Shown in pieces: positions 43,560-51,794 of a DNA stretch of 64,000 nucleotides (position 1 is the first letter of the stretch; every line of letters starts with the position of its first letter). Both the position numbers and the translations under genes were made by a program. The notes under the pieces are model-generated. The model was not told the origin of the DNA and made no database searches. It saw only the letters and a program-made list of their open reading frames with translations. The DNA lies in assembly GCA_036501665.1 (NCBI GenBank), contig DASXZW010000063.1, positions 83,503-147,502 of the forward strand. Direction: 5' to 3'. The stretch is from DATAUD01 sp036501665. GTDB lineage: Bacteria > Verrucomicrobiota > Verrucomicrobiia > Limisphaerales > Palsa-1400.

Positions 43560-44453
43560 TCAAGGCTGAAAGTGAATTGCGTTCCAAGCCGCGCCGAACG
43601 CGCCCGCGCGGTCGCCAAGTTTCGCCGGGACAATCCGCGCTTCCGCTGCGCCCGGACGCCACTCGTACTTGTCGAGATATTGATTGAGCGGACGGAACAG
43701 CGCCTTGCCCGCCTTGGAAATTCCGCCGCCAATGACAACGACTTCGGGATCCAAAACGTTGATAAGCGAGGCAATTCCCGCCGCCAGTGCTTGAACGGAT
43801 TTTTGCCAGATAAGCTGGGCATCGCGATTGTTTCGCCTGCTCGCGGCGACAAGTTGCTGCGTGGAGGAAAATTTTCCGCGAGTCCGCGCGCGAATTGTGC
43901 AATCACCGATCGCGTCTTCGAGGCTGCCCGGCGTGTTCGCGATGTCGCCAGCGCCTTCGGGATCAAGCGAGATATGGCCGAAGTGTCCGGCCCGGCCAAT
44001 GTGCCCCCGCAGCAATCGTCCATCAACCATCGCCGCGCCCCCAACACCCGTTCCCAATGTCAATAATATTGCGTTGGACGATTTTTGCGCCGCGCCGCGC
44101 CAGACTTCACCCATCAACGCGGCGTGCGCATCGTTGAGGACCGGCACGGTATTGGTTGTTTTAAAAACTTTTCCCCAATTCAAACCTTCCAATCCCGCAA
44201 GGCGTCCCGGCATGCAGGAGATTGAGCGCTGATCCTTCGCGGCGAGTCCGGGCGCGGCGATTCCAGTCCATGCCGGAGTTTTTTTCAACCTTACGCAAAT
44301 GCGTTCTTTGACGGCTCGCACGTTATTGATCCAGATGCGTCCTCCGTCGTCGCCAGTCGGCGCGGTGATGTTCGCGAGGACACGGCCCGATTGAGTAACG
44401 GCAAGAGCCTGAATGTTCGTGCCGCCAATGTCGATTCCGACTGCGTATTTCAT
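43560..44453 (-). CDS. ROK-family sugar kinase-like protein lacking the zinc motif
   Basis: A 297-residue protein from ATG 44453, overlapping the SDR stop as ATGA. ATP-binding loops are V-G-I-D-I-G-G-T-N-I near 5-14 and L-T-L-G-T-G-V-G-G-A near 130. The catalytic Asp is in L-N-D-A-H-A-A near 105, and adenosine-binding V-V-I-G-G-G-I is near 245. The usual C-x-C-G-x-x-G-C-x-E zinc site is replaced by a cysteine-free G-H-I-S-L-D-P-E-G-A-G-D-I-A-N-T. It probably phosphorylates a hexose or amino sugar for the SIS partner. Absence of zinc ligands may alter specificity or stability. Confidence 0.86.
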   Translation of the reverse strand: MKYAVGIDIGGTNIQALAVTQSGRVLANITAPTGDDGGRIWINNVRAVKERICVRLKKTPAWTGIAAPGLAAKDQRSISCMPGRLAGLEGLNWGKVFKTTNTVPVLNDAHAALMGEVWRGAAQKSSNAILLTLGTGVGGAAMVDGRLLRGHIGRAGHFGHISLDPEGAGDIANTPGSLEDAIGDCTIRARTRGKFSSTQQLVAASRRNNRDAQLIWQKSVQALAAGIASLINVLDPEVVVIGGGISKAGKALFRPLNQYLDKYEWRPGAAEARIVPAKLGDRAGAFGAAWNAIHFQP

Positions 44454-45265
44454 GGCTCGGTCGGAATCTGTCCTTCGCTCACGCACCATCCGCCGTCCAC
44501 AGTCAGCGATTGCCCGGTGGTAAACTTTGAAGCGTCGCTCATGAAATAAACCGCCGCCGCGTCGAGATCGGCGGGTTGGCCAATCCGACCGCCGTCGAGC
44601 GGTTGCTTGGTCTTGATGAACTCAACAATCGTCTTGTCAGCGGCGGCGCGCTGGGCCATCGGCGTCTCTGTCAAACCCGGCGCAAGCACGTTGAAACGAA
44701 TGCCATTCGGCGCGTAATAGGCCGCGCAACTTTTGGTAAATCCAACAACCGCAGCCTTGGAAGTCGCATAGGTGTGAGTCGCAAAATAAGTTCGCGACGG
44801 CGAAAAACCGAGCGCCGAACCGATGTTGAGAATGGTCCCCCCCGTGCGTTGCGCGAGAAATTGGCGGACCGCGGCGCGGCTCGAGTAAAAGAGCGAAGTC
44901 AAGTTGAGTTTCAGCGTCGCCTCCCAGCCTTCGTCACTGATTTCGTGGAGCGGCCCGTCACCAAAACGCCGACCGGAACCGCCCGCGACATGGTAAATTC
45001 CATCAAACCCGCCAAAAGTTTCTACCGTCGTCGCGACCGCTGAAATGGCTGTTTCGGAGCGTGAAGCATCGCCGCAGATTACTGTGGCAGCCTGGCCAAA
45101 TTCCCGTTGCGCGCTGACGACATTCTCCGGCTTCAACCCAACCGCCACGACCCGCGCTCCCGCTGCGATGAACGCCTTGACCGCAGAAAAACCCAAACCC
45201 GCCGTACCGCCAATAACGACGATTCTTTTGCCGGCGAGCGCCACCGGCGCAACGCTGGTGTTCAT
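44450..45265 (-). CDS. SDR-family oxidoreductase
   Basis: A 271-residue classical short-chain dehydrogenase. The cofactor loop is G-G-T-A-G-L-G near 18-24, with C-G-D-A-S near 65 and N-x-T-S-L near 120. Catalytic residues are Ser in I-G-S-A-L-G near 150 and the pair Y-A-T-S-K near 168, and L-A-P-G-L-T-E-T-P follows. It is the first gene of the three-gene sugar operon with ROK and SIS. It probably oxidises or reduces a sugar or polyol. Confidence 0.9.
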   Translation of the reverse strand: MNTSVAPVALAGKRIVVIGGTAGLGFSAVKAFIAAGARVVAVGLKPENVVSAQREFGQAATVICGDASRSETAISAVATTVETFGGFDGIYHVAGGSGRRFGDGPLHEISDEGWEATLKLNLTSLFYSSRAAVRQFLAQRTGGTILNIGSALGFSPSRTYFATHTYATSKAAVVGFTKSCAAYYAPNGIRFNVLAPGLTETPMAQRAAADKTIVEFIKTKQPLDGGRIGQPADLDAAAVYFMSDASKFTTGQSLTVDGGWCVSEGQIPTEP

Positions 45266-45600
45266 CGCCGCCCATTTTCACGGCGAAAACCGCGCGGTCA
45301 AGCGCAATCAGGTTTTGTGCGAGGCGCATTTTGACACAGCAACTTTCTTGAATGAAAAACTCCGCGCCCGCCGTCTTCTCCCTCTCTTCCACGAAAGTGG
45401 AGGGGGCAGGGGAGAGGAGGTTCCCTCTCTTCTGTAAAAATGCATACAGTGTTAAAATACGCCCTTTTTGGCCTCCGCCACCATTTTTTAATTGCATTAT
45501 TCCCCCTGAATCGAGTAAGAAAACGCCCATCGCCATTAAAAATTGCTGTTGAGCTACAGCCATCGCTATTGGCGCCCAGATTCCGGTATGGACCGGGATT
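45266..45600. other. 335-base intergenic region with repeat copy 2
   Basis: The region lies between the divergent SDR and SUMF1-like genes. Bases 45375-45430 are the second copy of the CTTCTCCCTC hairpin element, with the arms TTCCAC/GTGGA and the GGGGAGAGGAGG tail. The remaining sequence, especially 45431-45540, is AT-richer and could hold the promoters of both genes. No convincing gene is seen; a minus-strand open frame across it has poor coding character. Confidence 0.6.
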
Positions 45601-46701
45601 ATGAAACCAACAACCAATGGGATTTTGAGATCGCGGCTCTCAAAGCTCGTCCACTGCCTTTGCGTGGCTGCAGCCTTATGTACATCTGGACTACCCGCGC
45701 ATGGCCAAAGTCCCGCCCCGCTTAGTTTGCGATTCCCAGTGGGGCGTCCGACGTTGGCAGTGTCAGGAAAAATTGGCGCTGTTTATTCCATTCAAAGTGT
45801 CGATGACCTTTCCAGGACGAACGACTGGACTGAGTTGACGCTATTCCAGGTTCAGGGGACCAACGATATTTGGACCGACACGTCAACGCTCATCCCGAGG
45901 CGGCGGTTTTACCGTCTGTCGCCTGTTCCCCCGCCCACCGACCCCACTCTGGCATTCATCCCACCAGGGACGTTCGTAATGGGCAGCCCGACGAGCGAGT
46001 CGATGCGCTATGCCGACGAAACGCAGCACACAGTGACCATCAGCCGCGGATTTTGGATGGGAAAATATTTGGTGACTCAAAAGGGCTATCTCATCGTCGT
46101 GGGAAACAACCCGAGCTTTTTCGCCCCCTACTATGATCGGCCTTTGGACCCAACCCTTCCCGTGGAAACTGTGACCTGGTTCGACGCAACCAATTATTGC
46201 GCCTTGCGGACCCAGGAGGAACACGATGCCGGACTGCTTCCCGCCAATTACGCCTATCGCTTGCCGACCGAGTCAGAATGGGAATATGCCGCGCGCGCGG
46301 GCACAACGACGGCCTTCTACCTGGGAAACCAATTATATTCCGGGCAAGCCAATATTGATGGGAAATACAACTACAATGCCCTGACGGGCCCAATCAGTAA
46401 TCCAGGCGGAATTTATCTTTGGGAAACCACGCCAGTCGGGAGCTATTCCTCCAATCCCTGGGGATTATACGATATGATAGGAAACGTTTATGAATGGTGC
46501 CAGGATTGGTACGATTCCTACCCACCCGGCCCTGTTACCGATCCACAAGGAGCCGTTTCCGGATCAAATCGCATTGCTCGCGGCGGAGATTTTTTTCGCG
46601 CTGCCTGGACCGCGCGCTCGGCGCAACGCAGTTACTTTCCGCCGGCCTTCAAGGAGAGCGGCGTCGGTTTCCGCGTCGTCCTGGCTCCCGTTCAGCCCTG
46701 A
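45601..46701 (+). CDS. secreted SUMF1/FGE-fold protein without catalytic cysteines
   Basis: A 366-residue exported protein with a signal peptide (~15-36). The Y-S-I-Q-S ... W ... R-F-Y-R-L module at ~57-110 is here N-terminal. It is followed by the formylglycine-generating-enzyme fold: F-I-P-P-G-T-F-V-M-G-S-P, Y-R-L-P-T-E-S-E-W-E-Y-A-A-R-A-G, W-G-L-Y-D-M-I-G-N-V-Y-E-W-C and R-G-G-D-F-F ... G-F-R-V-V. The Cys pair that oxidises sulfatase cysteines is absent from the expected R-G-G-x-W-x-C region, so it should not be a sulfatase activator. Ligand binding or another modification is more likely. Confidence 0.84.
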   Translation: MKPTTNGILRSRLSKLVHCLCVAAALCTSGLPAHGQSPAPLSLRFPVGRPTLAVSGKIGAVYSIQSVDDLSRTNDWTELTLFQVQGTNDIWTDTSTLIPRRRFYRLSPVPPPTDPTLAFIPPGTFVMGSPTSESMRYADETQHTVTISRGFWMGKYLVTQKGYLIVVGNNPSFFAPYYDRPLDPTLPVETVTWFDATNYCALRTQEEHDAGLLPANYAYRLPTESEWEYAARAGTTTAFYLGNQLYSGQANIDGKYNYNALTGPISNPGGIYLWETTPVGSYSSNPWGLYDMIGNVYEWCQDWYDSYPPGPVTDPQGAVSGSNRIARGGDFFRAAWTARSAQRSYFPPAFKESGVGFRVVLAPVQP

Positions 46702-46725
46702 ACCCGAGCTAAATTCTCAGTCCCA

Positions 46726-47847
46726 TCACGCAGGCTTTACCCATTCCGAAGATTTCGCGCCCTTGTAAGCGGCCTCCATAACGCTGACCCGCGCCGCAGC
46801 CTCGCGCGGCTTGACAAGTCCCGTCGCCGGTTTGCCGCCCACCGCATCGACGAATTGTTCCAACGGATTGGGCAGTGCCGCGGGAAGTTTCGGCCAGGCT
46901 TCCTTGCCGTCCGCGCCTTCTACATTCTTACAAATAAAGTATAATTTTCCTCGATTGATATACGCGTGTCCTTCCGTCCCGCTGATTATCAAGGTCACCG
47001 GGTCGGCCACATCCACCCAACCCGCGCCCAGCGTCCCGGTGATTCCATTTTGGAACTTGATCAGCGCCTCGCCGGATTCATCGCAATCGCCGTAATTGCC
47101 TGTCACCACTTTTATGTCCGCCGTGATTTTTTCGACCGGCCCAAACATCCACATCAAAATATCCAGGTAATGTGTTCCAAGATCGCCAAAACCGCCAATC
47201 CCCGCGACTTTAGGATCGGCCATCCAGCGCCAATCCGTGTCAAACCAATGTCCAAGCGAACCGTTGTGGCAATTGGACCCGCGAACGCGCGTGATCTTGC
47301 CGAAAACGCCCTGGTCCACCTGCTCTTTCAGGAACTGCATCGCCGGCACGGTCCGCGTGAAATATCCCGTCGTGAAAAACACATGCGCCTTGTCAATCGC
47401 ATCCGCCATTTCATAACTTTCGCCGGAAGCGATCCCCATCGGTTTCTCGGCGAACATATGCTTGCCGGCGGCAGCGGCGGCCAGAATCAAATCATGATGC
47501 CGATTGGTCTCGGAGCAAATCACGACCGCCTTAATATCTGGGTCCGACCACACTATTTTATCGTCGTCAATCGCCTTTGCGCCCAGCGCGGTCGCCGATT
47601 TTTCAGCGCGCGCCTTGTCGTAGTCCCAGACATATTTGACAGTGACATCCGGCCGTTTCTTTAAAATGTTCACGTAGTTCGGCGTGTGAATATGCGCCGC
47701 GCCAACCAGCGCCACAGTGATCTTGGGAGTCGCATCCTGCGCGAGGACGCTAAGCGGCCCGGAAACAACGGCGGCAGTCGCAGCAGCCTGCCCAATGGTC
47801 TTGATAAATTCCCGTCGCGGGAGAGCGGATGAAAATTCGCGTGTCAT
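46726..47847 (-). CDS. exported Gfo/Idh/MocA-family oxidoreductase
   Basis: A 373-residue protein from ATG 47847 with a Tat-like leader (L-P-R-R-E-F-I-K-T-I-G). The cofactor strand reads V-A-L-V-G-A-A-H-I-H, an altered glycine loop. F-A-E-K-P-M-G near 133 is the EKP motif, and F-G-D-L-G-T-H-Y-L-D near 222 has the catalytic Asp/His arrangement. It is the fourth family member in this 12-kb stretch, convergent with the SUMF1-like gene (24 bases between stops). Confidence 0.88.
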   Translation of the reverse strand: MTREFSSALPRREFIKTIGQAAATAAVVSGPLSVLAQDATPKITVALVGAAHIHTPNYVNILKKRPDVTVKYVWDYDKARAEKSATALGAKAIDDDKIVWSDPDIKAVVICSETNRHHDLILAAAAAGKHMFAEKPMGIASGESYEMADAIDKAHVFFTTGYFTRTVPAMQFLKEQVDQGVFGKITRVRGSNCHNGSLGHWFDTDWRWMADPKVAGIGGFGDLGTHYLDILMWMFGPVEKITADIKVVTGNYGDCDESGEALIKFQNGITGTLGAGWVDVADPVTLIISGTEGHAYINRGKLYFICKNVEGADGKEAWPKLPAALPNPLEQFVDAVGGKPATGLVKPREAAARVSVMEAAYKGAKSSEWVKPA

Positions 47848-47953
47848 AAATTTAAAAAAACGATGAACGATCAAAGCTCATTGAGCGAGCGAAAAATTAT
47901 TGAGCACCTCCGCCCGCGCTACTTTCGCGAAGCAAGAACTCAGCGACGCTCCA

Positions 47954-48009
47954 CTTCTCCCTCTCTTCCACGTAAGTGGAGGAGAGGGCCGGGGAGAGGA
48001 GGTTCCTAC
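47954..48009. repeat. CTTCTCCCTC hairpin repeat, copy 3
   Basis: The third copy, with arms TTCCAC/GTGGA around GTAA, continuing GGAGAGGGCCGGGGAGAGG. It lies between the Gfo/Idh/MocA start and the stop of the GH42-like gene. Confidence 0.75.
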
Positions 48010-48056
48010 TCTTCAAGAGGAGGCTGCAGCAGTATCAAGACGCCCCAAAACTATTG

Positions 48057-50213
48057 CTACTTTGCAGCCTCCAACTCTCGCGCGAGCGCGGCGACAATTC
48101 TTTCCTCAGGCAATTTTTCCTCTATGATCGCGAATAGCGAAGGTTTCCACGGATCAAGCGTGAAATGCAAATGATCGCTGTGACCCAAATATTTTTCGCC
48201 GCGCAACTCGTAAATATGAAATGCGTGAGGCAGTTGGGCCTCAATCTCAACAGGCTTTTCCAACGCCTCATTGCCCCCGGCCTGTTTCAAGTCTTCGCTC
48301 ATTTGATAATTGACGTTCCGCTCGAAGGCGACCAACTCCGCGTGTCCAGCGCGAAAACGGTGAACACGCACCCGCGCGTTGGGCGAGACAATGATCTCCG
48401 GACGCAACGGGCCAAGCTGCTTTTGCAACCAGCCGGGTACATCCGACTGCGCATTCGCACTGAGGCGCGCCGAACCGTAACTGACAATATCATCCGGCCC
48501 CGTCGCAAGCTTTCCAACTCCGTGACTTGAGAAAATCGCAGTCGGCGTCGAGGAAGCAGGGACAAATTTTTCGAGCGCGCATCGCTTTCGCAGTTTGCCG
48601 TGCTGATCAAAGACGCCCGGAATACCGTCGCAAAAAATCGTGCGGTCAACTCCTGCGTCCTTCGGATTTTCCAGGAAGCCGGTAATTTCCGAAGCCTCAC
48701 GATCCGACAGCGCGTAGGACGAAGGAAAAACAAGCGCGGCGCTTTTGGCAGACCGTAGATCCCCCGCTTCAATTTCCTCCGACGAAATAAATTGCGGCGA
48801 GAATCCCATATCCTCGAACGCCGCAAGCCAGCTTCCGCGCGCGTGCGCCTGGCGATTATGATCGGATTCAAAACTGGAAAACCGGCGCAGCCAGGTCGAA
48901 CCGTCCACAGTCGATTCGAGCAGCCAGTCAACTTGAATGCTCGCTTGCGAATAATGGATAAACACCGGATCGCGCACGCGCTCGGCGCGTAGAAAAAGCT
49001 GAGCCAGCGGCGAAGTCATTTCCTTCAACACCGGAGCGAGCGCCATCGCTTTTGCCGTCAGCGCGTAATCGGGACTCTTCCAATCAATGCAATCCTCGCT
49101 CCACCAAACGATGCAGCCGCGATCACCTTCAAGAAGAAGATGCCACAAACGCCGCTGCGCGTATCGAGTATCAGACTCGAATACCGTTGTGAGAACAGGC
49201 TTTGACGGCATGAACGAACCAAAAATCTCACGGGCATTCCCGATGTCGTAAGCCTCCACCCAATCGAGCGCATTGGCGAGCCTCCACAAATCGTAACCGC
49301 CAAACGCACTGGGCATCTGAGTTCCTTCGATCCCCACAGGAGTCAGCGGGTCCACAGCGTGAGCGGCGTCGCGAAGTTCGCCAAGCGCGCGGGCCAGAGA
49401 AATGTCCTGATAAGTTCGGAAGTCCGCCCATGGCGAAAAGTTCCAAGCGGTGGGAGAATGGTTTGAGGTCGCCGGATCAAACTTCAACGCTTCAACCGCC
49501 TGCCAGTCCGGCTTGCCGCGCGGAATGGCATCGCCGCTTGCCATGCGATTCTTGATTTGATCGGTGCTGAACGGTTTGACGTAGCCCCAGGATGCGAATT
49601 CAGTTTCCCATTCGGCGTTGAGAGCGGACAAATCTTTGTACTCGACTTTCAGCCAGTCGCGAAACTTCTTCAGCGCCACCAGATTAAAATCGTAGTCGAA
49701 CGGATTTGCGGAAATTGTCGTGGAGAGTTCGTCGCGAATATCGTACGCCATCGGTTGATGAGGCCCGTTCTTGCGCACAATTTGACGCATTTGATCCCTC
49801 GCCGAATTAAGCCACACCGGATCATCGAGGCAATAATCCCGCTCGAACGCTGATTCGGGACGTCCCGTTGCCGCCCACTGCGTGACGAACTTGTCCCAGT
49901 CGGTCACGGTGGAATTGAATTTCAAACAAAGCCCGCGATTGACGATATTTTCAACGTAGTAGGGAAAATGATTGCCAACAAACGGTTGAGGATCGCCGTC
50001 ATCAAAAACCATCGCAGTATTGACACCCATTTCCCGCAGCCGCTGCAAAAACAAAGGCATTTTGTCTGGCTGCCGGGCCGCCGAATCCCCCACCCACATG
50101 ATGACCCGGTAATCGCGCCAAGGCCGAAGCTGATTCGTCTCCGCGGCAATCAACGACCGGGAAAGCGCCATTAACAGCGCGAGCAGCGGCAACAAGAGTC
50201 TTCTGGAAAGCAC
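48057..50213 (-). CDS. secreted GH42-like (clan A) glycoside hydrolase
   Basis: A 718-residue exported enzyme with a signal peptide (~1-23). The N-terminal barrel has L-R-E-M-G-V-N-T-A-M-V-F near 63, the putative acid/base Glu in A-Y-D-I-R-D-E-L-S near 160, F-R-D-W-L-K-V-E-Y-K-D-L-S-A-L-N-A-E-W (typical of GH42) near 185-203, and a candidate nucleophile Glu in T-V-F-E-S-D-T near 345. A flavodoxin-like domain (A-L-V-F-P-S-S-Y-A-L-S near 500) like the GH42 trimerisation domain and a beta tail follow. Beta-galactosidase or related activity is probable but not certain. Confidence 0.7.
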   Translation of the reverse strand: MLSRRLLLPLLALLMALSRSLIAAETNQLRPWRDYRVIMWVGDSAARQPDKMPLFLQRLREMGVNTAMVFDDGDPQPFVGNHFPYYVENIVNRGLCLKFNSTVTDWDKFVTQWAATGRPESAFERDYCLDDPVWLNSARDQMRQIVRKNGPHQPMAYDIRDELSTTISANPFDYDFNLVALKKFRDWLKVEYKDLSALNAEWETEFASWGYVKPFSTDQIKNRMASGDAIPRGKPDWQAVEALKFDPATSNHSPTAWNFSPWADFRTYQDISLARALGELRDAAHAVDPLTPVGIEGTQMPSAFGGYDLWRLANALDWVEAYDIGNAREIFGSFMPSKPVLTTVFESDTRYAQRRLWHLLLEGDRGCIVWWSEDCIDWKSPDYALTAKAMALAPVLKEMTSPLAQLFLRAERVRDPVFIHYSQASIQVDWLLESTVDGSTWLRRFSSFESDHNRQAHARGSWLAAFEDMGFSPQFISSEEIEAGDLRSAKSAALVFPSSYALSDREASEITGFLENPKDAGVDRTIFCDGIPGVFDQHGKLRKRCALEKFVPASSTPTAIFSSHGVGKLATGPDDIVSYGSARLSANAQSDVPGWLQKQLGPLRPEIIVSPNARVRVHRFRAGHAELVAFERNVNYQMSEDLKQAGGNEALEKPVEIEAQLPHAFHIYELRGEKYLGHSDHLHFTLDPWKPSLFAIIEEKLPEERIVAALARELEAAK

Positions 50214-50279
50214 GAACGAATTAAAAATTAAGAATCACGAATTAAGAAGTCGAAATTTCACCGCTAAACTCTTGGGTAG

Positions 50280-50300
50280 GGACGCCTCGCCGAGGCGTCC
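50280..50300. repeat. perfect GGACGCCTCG palindrome, left copy
   Basis: A 21-base perfect palindrome with 10-base arms GGACGCCTCG / CGAGGCGTCC around a single C. It is identical, with flanking AGG and GC, to the copy at 50986-51006. The two copies bracket the small-gene pair at 50398-50904. Confidence 0.85.
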
Positions 50301-50397
50301 GCCACTTCGTAGGTGAACACCTCATATAGCCCTAAGGTTTTCTGGTTTATTGTTTGGTTGATTAAGCGAACACCATAACTCAGAAAGACCAAACGAC

Positions 50398-50547
50398 ATG
50401 CTCCGAACAATCTGTCTGATATTAATTGTTTTGTGGCTCTTGGGACTCGTCACCGGCGCCACAATCGGAGGTTTGATCCATGTGTTGCTCTTGATTGCAA
50501 TCATCATGATCCTTGTCGATATCATTTCCAGGAGGAAGCCAGTCTAA
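50398..50547 (+). CDS. Lmo0937-family small membrane protein
   Basis: A 49-residue hydrophobic protein starting M-L-R-T-I-C-L-I-L-I-V-L-W-L-L-G-L-V and continuing I-G-G-L-I-H-V-L-L-L-I-A-I with a short basic tail R-R-K. This is the pattern of the lmo0937 family: two helices with W-L-L-G-L-V-T-G-x-x-x-G-G-x-I-H-x-L-L. The role is unknown but the family is often found among stress or envelope genes. It is 45 bases upstream of the DUF883 gene and probably in one operon. Confidence 0.85.
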   Translation: MLRTICLILIVLWLLGLVTGATIGGLIHVLLLIAIIMILVDIISRRKPV

Positions 50548-50592
50548 ATAAACCAATTTTCATCGAATTTTAACCGAACCATAGGAAAAAAT

Positions 50593-50904
50593 ATGAGCAA
50601 ACATAATCATCAAGGACACCGCCAACATTCGGCGGCGCAACAGGAAACCACCGATCTTGCCACAATTTCGGAAGACGCCCAGGAATTGCTCGCTGCAACC
50701 GCCGGCCTCGCCGAAGATAAAGTTGTGCAGGCGCGAAAACGCCTGTCCGATTCACTGGCCAGCGTTCGCGACTCTGTGGTTGAAAACGCAAAGTCCGTCG
50801 ATCAAGCCGTGCGCGACAATCCCTACAAGGCGATCGGCGCAGCCGCCGGAGTAGGTGTTGTGATCGGCGTCCTAATCGGCCTCCGCTCCTCCCTGAAAGA
50901 TTGA
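50593..50904 (+). CDS. DUF883 (ElaB/YqjD-like) inner-membrane protein
   Basis: A 103-residue protein with a His/Gln-rich start, a helical region (E-D-A-Q-E-L-L-A-A-T-A-G-L ... R-K-R-L-S-D-S-L), then V-R-D-N-P-Y-K-A-I-G-A-A-A-G-V-G-V-V-I-G-V-L-I-G, the single C-terminal helix of the family, ending R-S-S. ElaB and YqjD in E. coli tether ribosomes to the membrane in stationary phase. The N-P-Y/W-x-A-I/V-G-x-A-A-G motif is fully kept. Confidence 0.9.
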   Translation: MSKHNHQGHRQHSAAQQETTDLATISEDAQELLAATAGLAEDKVVQARKRLSDSLASVRDSVVENAKSVDQAVRDNPYKAIGAAAGVGVVIGVLIGLRSSLKD

Positions 50905-50985
50905 GCCCGCCGCGATAGTGGCGCGCAACATCTTGGAAAAGTAAACGCGCCGCTATTGACTCGAGACGCATCCGAATTTTGGCAG

Positions 50986-51006
50986 GGACGCCTCGCCGAG
51001 GCGTCC
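50986..51006. repeat. perfect GGACGCCTCG palindrome, right copy
   Basis: An identical partner of the element at 50280-50300, 82 bases after the DUF883 stop. It can fold into a strong hairpin in either transcript, but no T-run follows on the plus strand. Confidence 0.85.
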
Positions 51007-51096
51007 GCAGACGACCGCGAGGCTTCCCTTACATGTCAAATAAAATGCCGATGCGTATTTTCCTTTGGGATTACGGATATTACTCATCCGCCCCGT

Positions 51097-51561
51097 CTAT
51101 TGCGGCGGCACATCAATCCCCAACGCATCACACAAATCAATTTCATGCTCCTGCTCCTGAACAATAATCGCCCGCAACGTTTCGCTTAACGCGTATTCTC
51201 CCATTGCCTCGGCCTGCCGTATCCGCTCGCGATAATTCTTGATCGTAACCCGCTCATTTTCCAAATCCGCGCGCAACATCGTGACCGGGTCATTGGAAGT
51301 CTTGACAGGCTTCGGCGTCACCGTAGGCGAACCGCCAAGGTAATCGACCTGCTTCGCGATTTTGATCGCGTGTTGCAATTCCTCCCCGGCGTGCTTTTCC
51401 AATTCCCGCGCGATGTCCGTGTAAGCCGCCCCTTTGAGCACTTGACTGTAAACCGTGTAAGCGATGATCGCCTGATATTCCCGCGCCAAATCTTCGTTAA
51501 GAAGATCGGCCAACTGGGCGCGGGTCATATTTGAAGTTGTCTGTACCTGTTTTTTCGTCAT
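51097..51561 (-). CDS. ferritin-like diiron protein (bacterioferritin/Dps-like)
   Basis: A 154-residue four-helix protein from ATG 51561 (M-T-K-K-Q). Metal ligands fit a ferritin-like site: E-D-L-A-R-E-Y-Q near 25-31, E-K-H-A-G-E-E-L-Q-H near 52-60, E-N-E-R near 102, and E-Q-E-H-E near 138-142. The pattern matches a small bacterioferritin group. Iron storage or peroxide detoxification is expected. An upstream ATG at 51624 would add basic residues and is less likely. Confidence 0.87.
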   Translation of the reverse strand: MTKKQVQTTSNMTRAQLADLLNEDLAREYQAIIAYTVYSQVLKGAAYTDIARELEKHAGEELQHAIKIAKQVDYLGGSPTVTPKPVKTSNDPVTMLRADLENERVTIKNYRERIRQAEAMGEYALSETLRAIIVQEQEHEIDLCDALGIDVPPQ

Positions 51562-51794
51562 GCGAAGATTATCACTTAAAACAACCATCACCTCACAATC
51601 GGGTAAACCCCTACCAACTCTCATATGAAAAACTCTGTGATACTGCCCTGAATATCATTCAATAAATCTTTCTCACCTTTTCGCATATTTCGCGTATTTC
51701 GCGGTTAAAACTTTTACTTCAACTAATGATTTGAATTGGATCCCCGCTCAAAATCCGCTTCACATCCGACACATGGCCCTCCATCTTCTCCCCA

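Noticed and set aside
43556..44047. Upstream extension of the SIS frame
   Set aside because: It is the out-of-frame shadow of the ROK gene; a good ATG at 43555 gives the family length.
45003..45617. 204-codon minus-strand frame
   Set aside because: It crosses the hairpin repeat and the 5' part of the SDR gene in another frame; the short hydrophobic start looks accidental.
42621..48009. CRISPR-like spacing of the CTTCTCCCTC repeats
   Set aside because: Copies are 2.5 kb apart with genes between; no regular spacers and no cas genes.
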